DNA of 64,000 nt. It comes from JBNARI01 sp049718765. GTDB lineage: Bacteria > Bacillota > Sulfobacillia > DUMF01. Every line of letters begins with the position of its first letter. Position 1 is the stretch's first letter. The notes below the pieces were generated by a model. It made no database searches. It was not told the DNA's origin and saw only the letters and a list, made by a program, of their open reading frames with translations. The position numbers were made by a program, and so were the translations under genes. Shown piece after piece: positions 57,183 through 64,000 of the stretch. The stretch is from assembly GCA_049718765.1 (NCBI GenBank), contig JBNARI010000006.1, forward strand, positions 20,641 through 84,640, written 5' to 3'.

Positions 57183-57599
57183 ATGGACATAACGCGCTGG
57201 AGCCCCTTGTTCGGCCTAACAAGGATGCTGGAGCCATCAAGATGGCTTGAAGAATGGGCATCTTGGCGTGGCCCTTCGGTGGACATCTTCCAGGCTGGCA
57301 ACGACCTTGTAATAACGGCGGAAGTGCCAGGCATTGACCCTGCTGACTTGGACGTGCGGGTTTCTGAAGACTCCTTAACCATCAAGGGCAGCACAGGTAA
57401 AGAGGAGAGGCAGCAGAGGGAAGGAGTGTATTACTCGGAGCGCCGGTACGGCAACTTCTACAGGTCAATCCCGCTTCCCGTGGAAGTTCAACCGGAAAAG
57501 GCCAGGGCAACGTACAGGAACGGCGTGCTCGAAGTGAGGGTGCCTGCGGCAGAATCAGGCAACGGGCGCGCTGTGAAGGTGGACGTTCAGACCCAATGA
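57183..57599 (+). CDS. Hsp20 / alpha-crystallin family small heat-shock protein
   Basis: 138 residues from ATG 57183 (GGAGG eight nt upstream; GTG 57168 is within the signal). ATP-independent holdase. Alpha-crystallin domain about 35-130: VDIFQAGNDLVITAEVPGIDPADLDVRVSEDSLTIKG, RYGNFYRSIPLP and the A-x-x-x-n-GVLEVRVP end (YRNGVLEVRVP). The stop overlaps the next start (ATGA), so it is coexpressed with a lipoprotein of possible germination function. Confidence 0.93.
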   Translation: MDITRWSPLFGLTRMLEPSRWLEEWASWRGPSVDIFQAGNDLVITAEVPGIDPADLDVRVSEDSLTIKGSTGKEERQQREGVYYSERRYGNFYRSIPLPVEVQPEKARATYRNGVLEVRVPAAESGNGRAVKVDVQTQ

Positions 57600-57988
57600 A
57601 GAGCAAGCAGGGCTGCGCCCCCAAGTTGCTGGTGTTAGCTGCGGGAGCAGCTGTAATGCTGGTTTGCAGCTGCTCCCGTATACAGCAGCCATCTGAGGCC
57701 CAGGTCAGGTCAATCGTGAAAGAGGAAATCGCCTCTGAACGGGAAAAGCAGGCTAGCGCCACCATCAGCCAACTGCTATCCACACCCGAATCCCAAAAGT
57801 ACCTGCAAGAGCATATCAAGAGGCTGCTTCAAGGGCCCGAACTCCAAAAGACCCTCCAGGACCAAATGAAGTCCCTGTTCGAGACCCCGGAGATACGCAA
57901 GGCGTTACAGGAAGCGGTCAGCGAAAGCATAACCAAAATGCTCCAGGGCAAGTCTTCGGGAGGGCAGGGTGGCGGCCAATCCCCGTAG
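57596..57988 (+). CDS. GerD-like lipoprotein
   Basis: 130 residues. Basic start, hydrophobic core and a lipobox-like CSC (about residue 21-24). The mature part consists of short repeated helical units: [57 protein letters not shown], each with a P-E/Q-x-x-K pattern, then a Gly/Gln-rich tail. This resembles GerD, the scaffold lipoprotein of the spore germinosome, but it is shorter. It overlaps hsp20 by 4 bp. The GerD assignment is a judgement from pattern and host. Confidence 0.6.
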   Translation: MKSKQGCAPKLLVLAAGAAVMLVCSCSRIQQPSEAQVRSIVKEEIASEREKQASATISQLLSTPESQKYLQEHIKRLLQGPELQKTLQDQMKSLFETPEIRKALQEAVSESITKMLQGKSSGGQGGGQSP

Positions 57989-58115
57989 CCCAAAGCCGTG
58001 TCCCCTTTCCAATGGACCTCAGAAACCGCCCGATGGCCCCAAAAGTGCTTGCAGCTCCAGGCTTCCCACGGGTATAAAGGTATTAGAGGAAAAACCAGCC
58101 AGAGGAGGACACGCC

Positions 58116-58649
58116 ATGGAACTCAAGGGAAGCCAAACCGAGAAGAACCTGTGGGCAGCGTTTGCAGGTGAATCCCAAGCACGCAACAAGTACACCTACT
58201 TTGCAAGTATTGCCAAGAAGGAAGGCTTTGAGCAAATCAGCGCCGTGTTTCAGGAAACAGCAGACAACGAAAAGGAGCACGCCAAGCTCTGGGCTAAGGC
58301 GTTGGGACTAATCGGCGACACGAGGCAGAACCTAGAAGAAGCAGCCAAGGGAGAAAACTATGAGTGGACAACCATGTACAAGGAATTCGCAGAGGTTGCC
58401 AAGAAGGAAGGGTTCGACGAGATTGCCAGGTTGTTCCAGGAAGTGGCCGAAGTGGAGGAACAGCATGAGCTGAGGTACCGCAAGCTGTTGGAGCGGGTAC
58501 AAACGGGCACAGTGTTCTCTAGGGCCAACCCAATCAAGTGGCGCTGCCGCAATTGCGGGTACGTCCACTACGGCACAGAGGCCCCCGAAGTGTGCCCAGC
58601 ATGCAGCCATCCGCGGTCGTTCTACGAGCCCGCAGCGGACAACTATTGA
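58116..58649 (+). CDS. Rubrerythrin
   Basis: 177 residues from ATG 58116 (AGAGGAGG eight nt upstream). Reduces peroxide in anaerobes. Ferritin-like domain with di-iron ligands: [67 protein letters not shown]-terminal rubredoxin: [25 protein letters not shown] with four Cys. Twenty-one bp before the multidomain rubredoxin-flavin-reductase gene, so the two form an oxidative-stress operon. Confidence 0.96.
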   Translation: MELKGSQTEKNLWAAFAGESQARNKYTYFASIAKKEGFEQISAVFQETADNEKEHAKLWAKALGLIGDTRQNLEEAAKGENYEWTTMYKEFAEVAKKEGFDEIARLFQEVAEVEEQHELRYRKLLERVQTGTVFSRANPIKWRCRNCGYVHYGTEAPEVCPACSHPRSFYEPAADNY

Positions 58650-58670
58650 GGCCCAAAAGGAGGGCTTAGC

Positions 58671-59888
58671 GTGAAGAAGTGGCGTTGCACTGTATGCGGG
58701 TATATTCACGAGGGCACCGAGCCACCAGAAGAGTGTCCCGTGTGTCATGCACCCCGGGAAGCTTTCGTGCTGGTTGAGGAGTCTGGAGTAGCGCCTGCAA
58801 CAGGGGGGTCTGCTTCGCCAGTAGTGCCCCTTGAGCCACCCACTGAGGACGTTAAAGCTGGACTGTTCGCAATAAGCTACGGATTGTTCGTGGTAAGCTC
58901 TGTTAAGGACAGCAGATTTAATGGCCAAACCTGCAACACAGTGTTCCAGGTGACTTCGGATCCTCCAAGGGTGGCAGTGGGAATTAATAAGAGCAACTTG
59001 ACCCATGAGTACATCAAGGCCAGCAACATCATGGCCGTTACAGTGCTGGGCAAGGGCAACATGAGGCTTGTCAAGCATTTCGGCTTCAACTCCGGGCGCA
59101 AGCTGAACAAGTTCGAGCATGTGGCGTTCACGCTTTCCCCCCGGCTGGGGTGCCCCGTGGTAAGCGAGGGCACTGCCTACCTGGAATGCACCGTAAGGCC
59201 AGAGCTCAGTTCCGACCTGGGAACTCACACCCTGTTCGTTGCAGACGTGGTGGGCGGTGGCAAGCTCAGGGGCACTGAGCCCATCACGTATGCCTACTAT
59301 CGCACCAACAGGTCTAAGCCCGAAGAATGGCTAGATGACGTCGACTGGGGCAACGTGGTAACGTCCCTCAATTTGGAATTTGGGGCAAACCGCAGGTACA
59401 GGTATCAAATTGAGCAATTGAACCACCCAAGGCTGACGTCGATCCTGGAAGGGGTCATGCGAACCGAGGCAGATCACGTACAAAACGCAATACAGTACCT
59501 AAACAGCCAACTCCCCCGCAAACTGGGAAACGCCGCACCCAGGGGACTCTCCAGAGCACTCTTGTTCATGATGTTGAACCAAGAGTTCGAGGAAGTAGCG
59601 CGCGCAACTTATAGCCAGTTCTCCCAGGAAACCCAGGATCCTTCCCTCAAGCAAATGTTCATTGAACAGGCGCGTTCCGAGCAAGGCCACATCAACATTT
59701 TCAGGGAACTCGTAGAGGCTCTGAAGTCGGGCCAGTTCCCTACCGCATTCTTTTGCCCAGTGTGCGGTTGGGAACTTCCCGTAGATTCGCCCGCCGAGGG
59801 AACCCCAGTGACTTGCCCAAAGTGCGGGGCTAAATTCGTGCTTGCCTTGGTGGACGGCTCGTGGGAACTCAAGTCCATGGCAGATTGA
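58671..59888 (+). CDS. Rubredoxin - flavin reductase - ferritin-like - zinc ribbon protein (Hrb-like)
   Basis: 405 residues with four modules. Rubredoxin 1-35 (RCTVCGYIHEGTEPPEECPVCHAP). Flavin-reductase-like FMN domain about 60-215 (GLFVVSSVKDSRFNGQTCNTVFQVTSDPPRVAVGINKSNLTHEYI), as in the high-molecular-weight rubredoxin Hrb of Moorella. A ferritin-like helical domain about 240-355 with two ExxH pairs (TEADH, SEQGH) and NQEFEEVARATY. A C-terminal zinc ribbon FFCPVCGWEL...CPKCGAKF. GTG start with AAGGAGGG. Likely moves electrons from NADH through flavin and rubredoxin to peroxide or oxygen at an iron site. Confidence 0.9.
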   Translation: MKKWRCTVCGYIHEGTEPPEECPVCHAPREAFVLVEESGVAPATGGSASPVVPLEPPTEDVKAGLFAISYGLFVVSSVKDSRFNGQTCNTVFQVTSDPPRVAVGINKSNLTHEYIKASNIMAVTVLGKGNMRLVKHFGFNSGRKLNKFEHVAFTLSPRLGCPVVSEGTAYLECTVRPELSSDLGTHTLFVADVVGGGKLRGTEPITYAYYRTNRSKPEEWLDDVDWGNVVTSLNLEFGANRRYRYQIEQLNHPRLTSILEGVMRTEADHVQNAIQYLNSQLPRKLGNAAPRGLSRALLFMMLNQEFEEVARATYSQFSQETQDPSLKQMFIEQARSEQGHINIFRELVEALKSGQFPTAFFCPVCGWELPVDSPAEGTPVTCPKCGAKFVLALVDGSWELKSMAD

Positions 59889-59913
59889 CTCGTAACTTTC
59901 AGCATGCTATATT
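59885..59913 (+). promoter_or_regulatory. SigmaA-type promoter of the ferredoxin-AOR operon
   Basis: TTGACT (59885-59890) overlaps the preceding stop codon; TATATT (59908-59913) lies 17 bp on. It leads into the second Trp T-box leader. Confidence 0.75.
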
Positions 59914-59920
59914 GAGCAAA

Positions 59921-60172
59921 ACGACAAACGCCGTGAAGGGGACTAGTACGTGAGCAACAAGGCACAGCGAGCCGTGGTGGTGAGAGACGGCCCAAATGTT
60001 GCCACGGAATGGACCCTGGAGCTGCGGTCCGAAAGCTCCTGTAAGTAGGCGCCGCCGGTTTGCCGACCGTTAGAATCGGGAAAAGTGCGAAAGGCATATG
60101 GCCTTTCGAATTTGGGTGGTACCACGGGTGGTCGCTCGTCCCTTTAGGGGCGAGCGACTTTCGTTTCTACCC
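59921..60172 (+). promoter_or_regulatory. T-box leader with Trp (UGG) specifier before the ferredoxin-AOR genes
   Basis: Core GGGTGGTACCACGG at 60114-60127. Terminator GTCGCTCGTCCC / GGGGCGAGCGAC with TTTA loop (60131-60158), then TTTCGTTTCT. Stem I: AGTA at 59944, AGCGAG, GGTGGTGAGAG distal loop, GAA-TGG-ACCCTGGAG with specifier TGG at 60010-60012, CCGAAA closing the stem, then AAGTAGG. The core UGGU would meet the tRNA-Trp discriminator G as a G-U pair, weaker than in the transporter leader. Confidence 0.88.
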
Positions 60173-60191
60173 TTTCAAAGGGGGCGTCGTC

Positions 60192-60929
60192 ATGTATCGT
60201 CTGAAAGTGGTGGTTGACCACATCAAGGGCAGCTGCAGCCTCCCGATGCACGTTGGAGATTACTTCGAGGTGCAAGGGGGAAGGATTTACATACCTCAGG
60301 GCAAGTTCATGTGCCTGTGGGCACTTCAGAGCTTGATGCCCCTGCTCCCTGCCAAACAGAGGCAAACAGCCGAACCCGGCGATTGGCTGCCCCATGCGCG
60401 CTACGTGTGCTGCCCGGACCCCAACGGCATGGTAGTATTCCGCATAGACGAACTCCCCATGGATCAAGCCCATGGGGAATCCGAAAGCTGTCCCACACTT
60501 ATAGTGACGCCGTCGGTGTGTTCTGGGTGTCGAAGCTGCGAATTAGCGTGTTCGTTTTTCCACAATGGGGTGTTCGACCCTTTGCTGGCAAGGATCAGGG
60601 TAGACAAGAACGAACCAGAGGGGATAGACACTCCCTACGTCTGCCGCCAATGTTCGGACCCCCGTTGCGTGCAGGCGTGCCCCTTCGGGGCCCTAAGGCA
60701 GCTCCCCAGTGGCGTAGTATCAGTTTCCAACGAGCTCTGCAAGAGCTGCCGCAAGTGTGCAGAAGCATGTCCCTATGGTGCAGTGTTTTTCCATCCAAGG
60801 ACCGGCAAGCCCCTCATTTGCGACATGTGTGGCGGCCATCCAAACTGCGTCTCCAGGTGCATCACGGGAGCGCTCCGCACAGGCCAGCCCGGAGAACGCC
60901 CAAGGTTAGCACCAGTAGTGGGAGGTTGA
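60192..60929 (+). CDS. TIGR04076-like domain fused to a 4Fe-4S ferredoxin (electron-transfer subunit)
   Basis: 245 residues from ATG 60192, placed after GGGGGC and past the T-box terminator. Residues about 1-90 match the TIGR04076 type (MYRLKVVVDHIKGSCSLPMHVGDYFEV, MCLWALQSLMPLLP, VCCPDPNGMVVFRI). Residues about 105-230 are a polyferredoxin of the DMSO-reductase-B kind: CSGCRSCELACSF, CRQCSDPRCVQACPFGAL, CKSCRKCAEACPYGAV, CDMCGGHPNCVSRCITGAL, room for four clusters. It precedes the AOR gene by 5 bp and should carry its electrons. Confidence 0.9.
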   Translation: MYRLKVVVDHIKGSCSLPMHVGDYFEVQGGRIYIPQGKFMCLWALQSLMPLLPAKQRQTAEPGDWLPHARYVCCPDPNGMVVFRIDELPMDQAHGESESCPTLIVTPSVCSGCRSCELACSFFHNGVFDPLLARIRVDKNEPEGIDTPYVCRQCSDPRCVQACPFGALRQLPSGVVSVSNELCKSCRKCAEACPYGAVFFHPRTGKPLICDMCGGHPNCVSRCITGALRTGQPGERPRLAPVVGG

Positions 60930-60934
60930 TTGAA

Positions 60935-62827
60935 ATGGGTGAGTTGCGGGGATATGCAGCCAGGATATTACGGGTTGACCTGGAAAGGGCATCGTGGACT
61001 TCTTGGGCATTGGATCCCAGCTTGGCCACGGCTTTCCTTGGAGGCCGCGGGTTCAACGTAAAGGCAATGTTCGACGAGATTCCCTCGGGGACCGACCCGC
61101 TCTCGCCCCAGAATAAGCTGTTTATTGCCACAGGACCTCTGGCTGGGACTCTCTTCCCTGGTGCCAGGTTCAACGTGAGTGCCAAATCGCCCCAAACCGG
61201 CATCCTAGGTGACTCCAACGCGGGTGGGTTCTTTGGTCCCGAAATGAAGTTCGCAGGCTGGGATCAAATAGTTCTCGAAGGAAGATGCCCTAGCCCCACT
61301 TATCTACTTATAACCTCTGATGGCGTCCAGTTCAGGCCGGCTCAGCACCTTGTTGGCATGGACGTTTGGCAAACAACCTGCGCAATCAGGCAGGAGCTGG
61401 GAGATAGGGCAGTTCAGGTGGCTTGCGTGGGACCAGCTGCAGAGTCAGGAGTAAAGTTCTCCGGAGTGTTCAGCAACCTGGCACGGCCAGCCGCAAGAAC
61501 TGGCATGGGTCTGGTAATGGCATCCAAGAACCTCAAGGCAATTGCAGTAAGGGGGTCAAGAAGCCTAACCCTGGCAGATCCTGAAGCTTTTTCCAGGTTG
61601 CTGGCAGAAATTGACCGGCGCATATACTCCCACGAACAGTACAAACCTCGCTGCGCCCTGGGAACCACGAGGCTGGTTTCCGCGCTCAATGCCCTGGGCT
61701 GCTTGGCTACCCGCCATTTCAAGTCGGGAAGGTTCGAAGGAGTGGACCAGGTAAGCGGTGAACGCTTAGCTGCCACCTGGAAGGTGAAGTCCAAGGCGTG
61801 CTTTGCCTGTAACATCCCATGCAGCAGGTTTTTCGTTGTGGGGAGCGGAACGTACGCTGGTCTAAGGAGCGAGGGGCCAGAGTTTGAGGGCCTCGCTGGC
61901 TTCACCTCCAGGGTAGGCAATGCTGATCTTGGGGTTGCCCTGAAGGCGATTGACCTCTGCAACAGGTACGGCATGGACGTCATCACAACTTCTGAGTGCA
62001 TATCTTTCGCTATGGAGTGTGCCGAGAGGGAGATAATCTCAAGTCAGGAAGCGGACGGCCTTGATTTAAGCTGGGGGAACCCCACCACGATCCTGAATCT
62101 GATACACAAGATTGCCCGACGTGAGGGCTTTGGCGACGTGCTCGCCGACGGAGTGCGAGCTGCAGCTCGAAAGATCGGGAGAGGCAGCGAGGAGCTGGCT
62201 ATGCACGTGAAAGGGCTGGAGATATTCCAGGCAGACTTGCGGGGGCTAAAGGGGTATGCTTTGGGCTTTGCCGTCTCGTCAAGGGGCGGTGACCACCTAC
62301 GCTCGGAGCCTTCCTTTGAGTTCTCGGAAGACAGCCAGGAAGCCATAAGGAGGTACGGCGTGCCAGAAGCCGCGTTCAGGCTTGAGCACAAGGGCAAGGG
62401 GCGCCTGGTCAAGCACTACGAGGAATGGAGCGCCCTTGCAGACTGCTTAGAGGTATGCAAGAACACAGTGGTAAACATGGAAGTGATAGACTTTCAGATG
62501 GCTGCTGATCTGTTACGTGCTGTCTCAGGATTGCCTCTTGATGGCAGCGACGTTCAGCAAGCGTGTGAGCGCGTCGTGAACTTGGAACGATGCTTTAACG
62601 CCAGGGAAGGAATCACGCGTACAGACGACACCCTGCCCCGCCGTTTTCTCGAAGAACCCTTGGGGCCAGAGTGTGGCCCTTCAGGGGGCAGCGTGGTTGA
62701 GCTTCAGCCAATGCTAGAGGAGTACTACCTTGCACGGGGATGGGACCCTGAAACCGGCCTGCCCACGCCAGTCAAGCTGCGCCAGCTGGGGCTAGAGTAC
62801 TGTATCACTCCTGCCGGGCGCTCCTGA
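60935..62827 (+). CDS. aor: Tungsten-type aldehyde ferredoxin oxidoreductase
   Basis: 630 residues from ATG 60935 (GGAGG nine nt upstream). Oxidises aldehydes to acids, or the reverse, with a tungstopterin and a 4Fe-4S cluster. N-terminal domain: FLGGRGFNVKAMFDEIP, ATGPLAGTLFPGARFNVSAKSP. Cofactor region ACVGPAAESGVKFSG and MASKNLKAIAVRG. Cluster Cys in ACFACNIPCSRFF (CxxCxxxC) and the fourth in DCLEVCKN. Its 3' end overlaps the convergent SdpI gene by 23 bp. The Trp T-box upstream hints at an aromatic (indole) substrate. Confidence 0.94.
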   Translation: MGELRGYAARILRVDLERASWTSWALDPSLATAFLGGRGFNVKAMFDEIPSGTDPLSPQNKLFIATGPLAGTLFPGARFNVSAKSPQTGILGDSNAGGFFGPEMKFAGWDQIVLEGRCPSPTYLLITSDGVQFRPAQHLVGMDVWQTTCAIRQELGDRAVQVACVGPAAESGVKFSGVFSNLARPAARTGMGLVMASKNLKAIAVRGSRSLTLADPEAFSRLLAEIDRRIYSHEQYKPRCALGTTRLVSALNALGCLATRHFKSGRFEGVDQVSGERLAATWKVKSKACFACNIPCSRFFVVGSGTYAGLRSEGPEFEGLAGFTSRVGNADLGVALKAIDLCNRYGMDVITTSECISFAMECAEREIISSQEADGLDLSWGNPTTILNLIHKIARREGFGDVLADGVRAAARKIGRGSEELAMHVKGLEIFQADLRGLKGYALGFAVSSRGGDHLRSEPSFEFSEDSQEAIRRYGVPEAAFRLEHKGKGRLVKHYEEWSALADCLEVCKNTVVNMEVIDFQMAADLLRAVSGLPLDGSDVQQACERVVNLERCFNAREGITRTDDTLPRRFLEEPLGPECGPSGGSVVELQPMLEEYYLARGWDPETGLPTPVKLRQLGLEYCITPAGRS

Positions 62828-63458
62828 AAAGCATATATGAATAAAGTACGGGAACCAACGCACCACCCATGACCAGCACAAAGTAGATGGTTGCTGCTGC
62901 AGCTCCACGGAATGGGAGCGTGAGAAGGGGCAGCAGTCCTCCTAGTACCATCGTCTTTGCTCCAAACCTGTGAGTCTTGCGCCAATTGTCTTCACTGGAA
63001 AGGGTCCAGGGTGTCCTGATTCCCACGAACCAGTTAGGCTTTACCCTGGCAAGCTGGTCCCCAATTACTATAAACAGCAGGGAAACACCCAGCCTCACCA
63101 GCACACCCACATCCACCATATACCCCAAGCCGGCCAGGATCGTTATCAAGTACATGCCGTTCATGAACATTATCACTGAAGACACAATTAACCGATAGGC
63201 TCCCTGAAACTTCTCGTATGACGCCCTCTTGGGATCCAACAATGGCAGGTAGAGGAACAGCACGTACATCGCCAGGGTGAGAGCAGGGAAAAAGAACACT
63301 CCAAACTGCTTTGACGACCAACCGTCCACTTCGCCCCGGAAATTCCAGTGTGTGGGTACCTTATGAGGCAGACGCGGGTATGCCCACAAACCTGCCACAA
63401 AACATACCAACGTGACGCCAACAAGTAACAGATCAGCTTTCGTTGGCTTCATGGCCAT
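62805..63458 (-). CDS. SdpI family membrane protein
   Basis: 217 residues with six hydrophobic segments. DUF1648 at the start (WAYPRLPHKVPTHWNFRGEVDGW) and the SdpI domain later (NWFVGIRTPWTLSSEDNWRKTHRFGAKTMVLGG). In Bacillus SdpI gives immunity to the SdpC toxin and sequesters the repressor SdpR. Here the regulator gene lies directly upstream and overlaps by 26 bp, the same arrangement. No sdpC-like toxin gene is visible in the window. Confidence 0.92.
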   Translation of the reverse strand: MAMKPTKADLLLVGVTLVCFVAGLWAYPRLPHKVPTHWNFRGEVDGWSSKQFGVFFFPALTLAMYVLFLYLPLLDPKRASYEKFQGAYRLIVSSVIMFMNGMYLITILAGLGYMVDVGVLVRLGVSLLFIVIGDQLARVKPNWFVGIRTPWTLSSEDNWRKTHRFGAKTMVLGGLLPLLTLPFRGAAAATIYFVLVMGGALVPVLYSYMLFRSARQE

Positions 63459-63717
63459 TGCTCCTTCCCATCAAGTTCATGATCCAGCTAATCACTTCTT
63501 GAAACACAGTTGTCTCCAGGCTATACACAATATGCTGCCCCCTCTTCTCGCAGCTCACCAACCCCGCCTCTTTGAGCACATTGAGGTGATGGGAAATCGA
63601 GGGCTTCGACATGGGGAATAGCTCCGCAATTTCCCCGGCAGTCATGTCCCGGGAGTTCAGGCTCTCCAGTATCTTTCGCCGCGTGGGGTCAGACAGCGCA
63701 AAGAAGACTTTTCTCAT
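63433..63717 (-). CDS. ArsR-family repressor (SdpR-like)
   Basis: 94 residues, winged helix: ALSDPTRRKILESLNSRDMTAGEIAELFPMSKPSISHHLNVLKEAGLV, then KRGQHIVYSLETTVFQEVISWIMNL. No metal-binding Cys, which fits SdpR rather than metal sensors. First gene of a two-gene operon with the SdpI-type protein; a promoter with an overlapping inverted repeat precedes it. Probably autoregulatory. Confidence 0.92.
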   Translation of the reverse strand: MRKVFFALSDPTRRKILESLNSRDMTAGEIAELFPMSKPSISHHLNVLKEAGLVSCEKRGQHIVYSLETTVFQEVISWIMNLMGRSNGHEANES

Positions 63718-63736
63718 GCGTTCACTTCCCTAAGAC

Positions 63737-63762
63737 ATTTAGCCAACCATCTAAATATTATA
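63737..63762 (-). promoter_or_regulatory. Promoter -10 and operator of the sdpR-sdpI pair
   Basis: On the minus strand a perfect TATAAT (63757-63762) is followed by the inverted repeat ATTTAG-8 nt-CTAAAT (63737-63756). A TTGCCA lies 15 bp upstream of the -10. The repeat is placed for repression by the ArsR-type protein. Confidence 0.6.
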
Positions 63763-63798
63763 CCCAACAAGCTGCTTTGGCAATTCCAAAATACTAAA

Positions 63799-63827
63799 GC
63801 TCCTGCAGGCAGCGGGTCTGCAGGAGC
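63799..63827 (-). terminator. Terminator of the decarboxylase beta-subunit gene
   Basis: Arms GCTCCTGCAG and CTGCAGGAGC (10 bp, perfect) around a 9-nt loop, followed on the minus strand by TTTAGTATTTT. It lies 15 bp after the stop of the last gene. Confidence 0.85.
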
Positions 63828-63841
63828 GCCACTTCTCGAGG

Positions 63842-64000
63842 TCACATCAACAGGGCAAGCATGCATCCGGCGGCCACGGCAGTGCCAATCACTCCCGCAA
63901 CGTTGGGCCCCATGGCGTGCATCAGCAGGAAGTTACCCGGGTTCTCCCTTTGACCTACCACCTGCGACACCCTCGCAGCCATGGGCACCGCAGATACCCC
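63842..64000 (-). CDS. Sodium-translocating decarboxylase beta subunit, C-terminal end (partial)
   Basis: The frame enters from the right edge and ends at TGA 63842-63844; 52 residues are visible. The text [17 protein letters not shown], then [20 protein letters not shown] and [13 protein letters not shown] is the C-terminus of OadB/GcdB/MmdB membrane subunits, which couple decarboxylation of oxaloacetate, glutaconyl-CoA or methylmalonyl-CoA to Na+ export. Which substrate applies depends on genes outside the window. A good terminator follows. Confidence 0.92.
   Translation of the reverse strand, partial: GVSAVPMAARVSQVVGQRENPGNFLLMHAMGPNVAGVIGTAVAAGCMLALLM

Overview
The window looks like part of the chromosome of an anaerobic, endospore-forming Firmicute of the Clostridia type. 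The evidence is an alpha/beta small acid-soluble spore protein, the cotJ spore-coat locus and a GerD-like lipoprotein (spores). T-box and TPP leaders are present. So are rubrerythrin, a rubredoxin/flavin-reductase protein, a tungsten-type aldehyde:ferredoxin oxidoreductase and the end of a sodium-pumping decarboxylase beta subunit (anaerobic metabolism). Genes are dense on both strands. No rRNA, tRNA, CRISPR array or insertion sequence was seen.

Layout. 1-9.3 kb: end of cstA, a phosphohexomutase, a spore DNA-binding protein, and a drug-efflux operon whose RND pump is fused to a TolC-like domain, then plsY. 9.4-17.4 kb: a cysteine-bearing protein of unknown role, a degenerate amidase-like protein, an ABC exporter, a CAP-domain protein, a DUF134 regulator, a DUF438/hemerythrin/PAS protein and a cupin. 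17.4-26.3 kb: a tyrosine-type T-box followed by a nine-gene operon (pheA-aroH-aroF-tyrA-aroA-aroE-aroC-aroKB-aroQ) covering the whole shikimate pathway plus the Phe/Tyr branches. 26.3-36.4 kb: MATE pump, Zn/Cd ATPase with an ArsR-type repressor, YerC, XdhC, nitroreductase, and a thiD-thiM-thiL operon under a TPP riboswitch. 36.4-39.8 kb: a glycosidase-like protein, threonine ammonia-lyase and a DapA-like protein.

39.8-45.9 kb is the most striking region. The spore-coat gene cotJC is split in two. Its first 31 codons follow cotJA-cotJB at 45.4 kb, and its remaining codons lie 5,060 bp away at 40.3 kb. Between the halves, all in the same direction, are a large serine recombinase, phosphoglycerate mutase (gpmI), enolase (eno) and a class II aldolase. 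Joining the halves at a shared GGG codon restores a 190-residue CotJC in frame, and both predicted recombination products have dyads centred on that same codon. I interpret this as a developmentally excised element, of the kind known for sigK/skin, but carrying central glycolytic genes.

46-55.6 kb: YitT, then a minus-strand run of livJ, livH, a livM-livG-livF triple fusion, an aminotransferase, a cysteine desulfurase and thiI. A T-box with a Trp (UGG) specifier precedes it, so the transporter probably serves tryptophan. 55.6-64 kb: MFS pump, Hsp20, GerD-like lipoprotein, rubrerythrin, a four-module rubredoxin/flavin-reductase/ferritin-like protein, a second Trp-type T-box in front of a ferredoxin-like protein and an aldehyde ferredoxin oxidoreductase, an SdpI/SdpR pair, and the end of a decarboxylase beta subunit.
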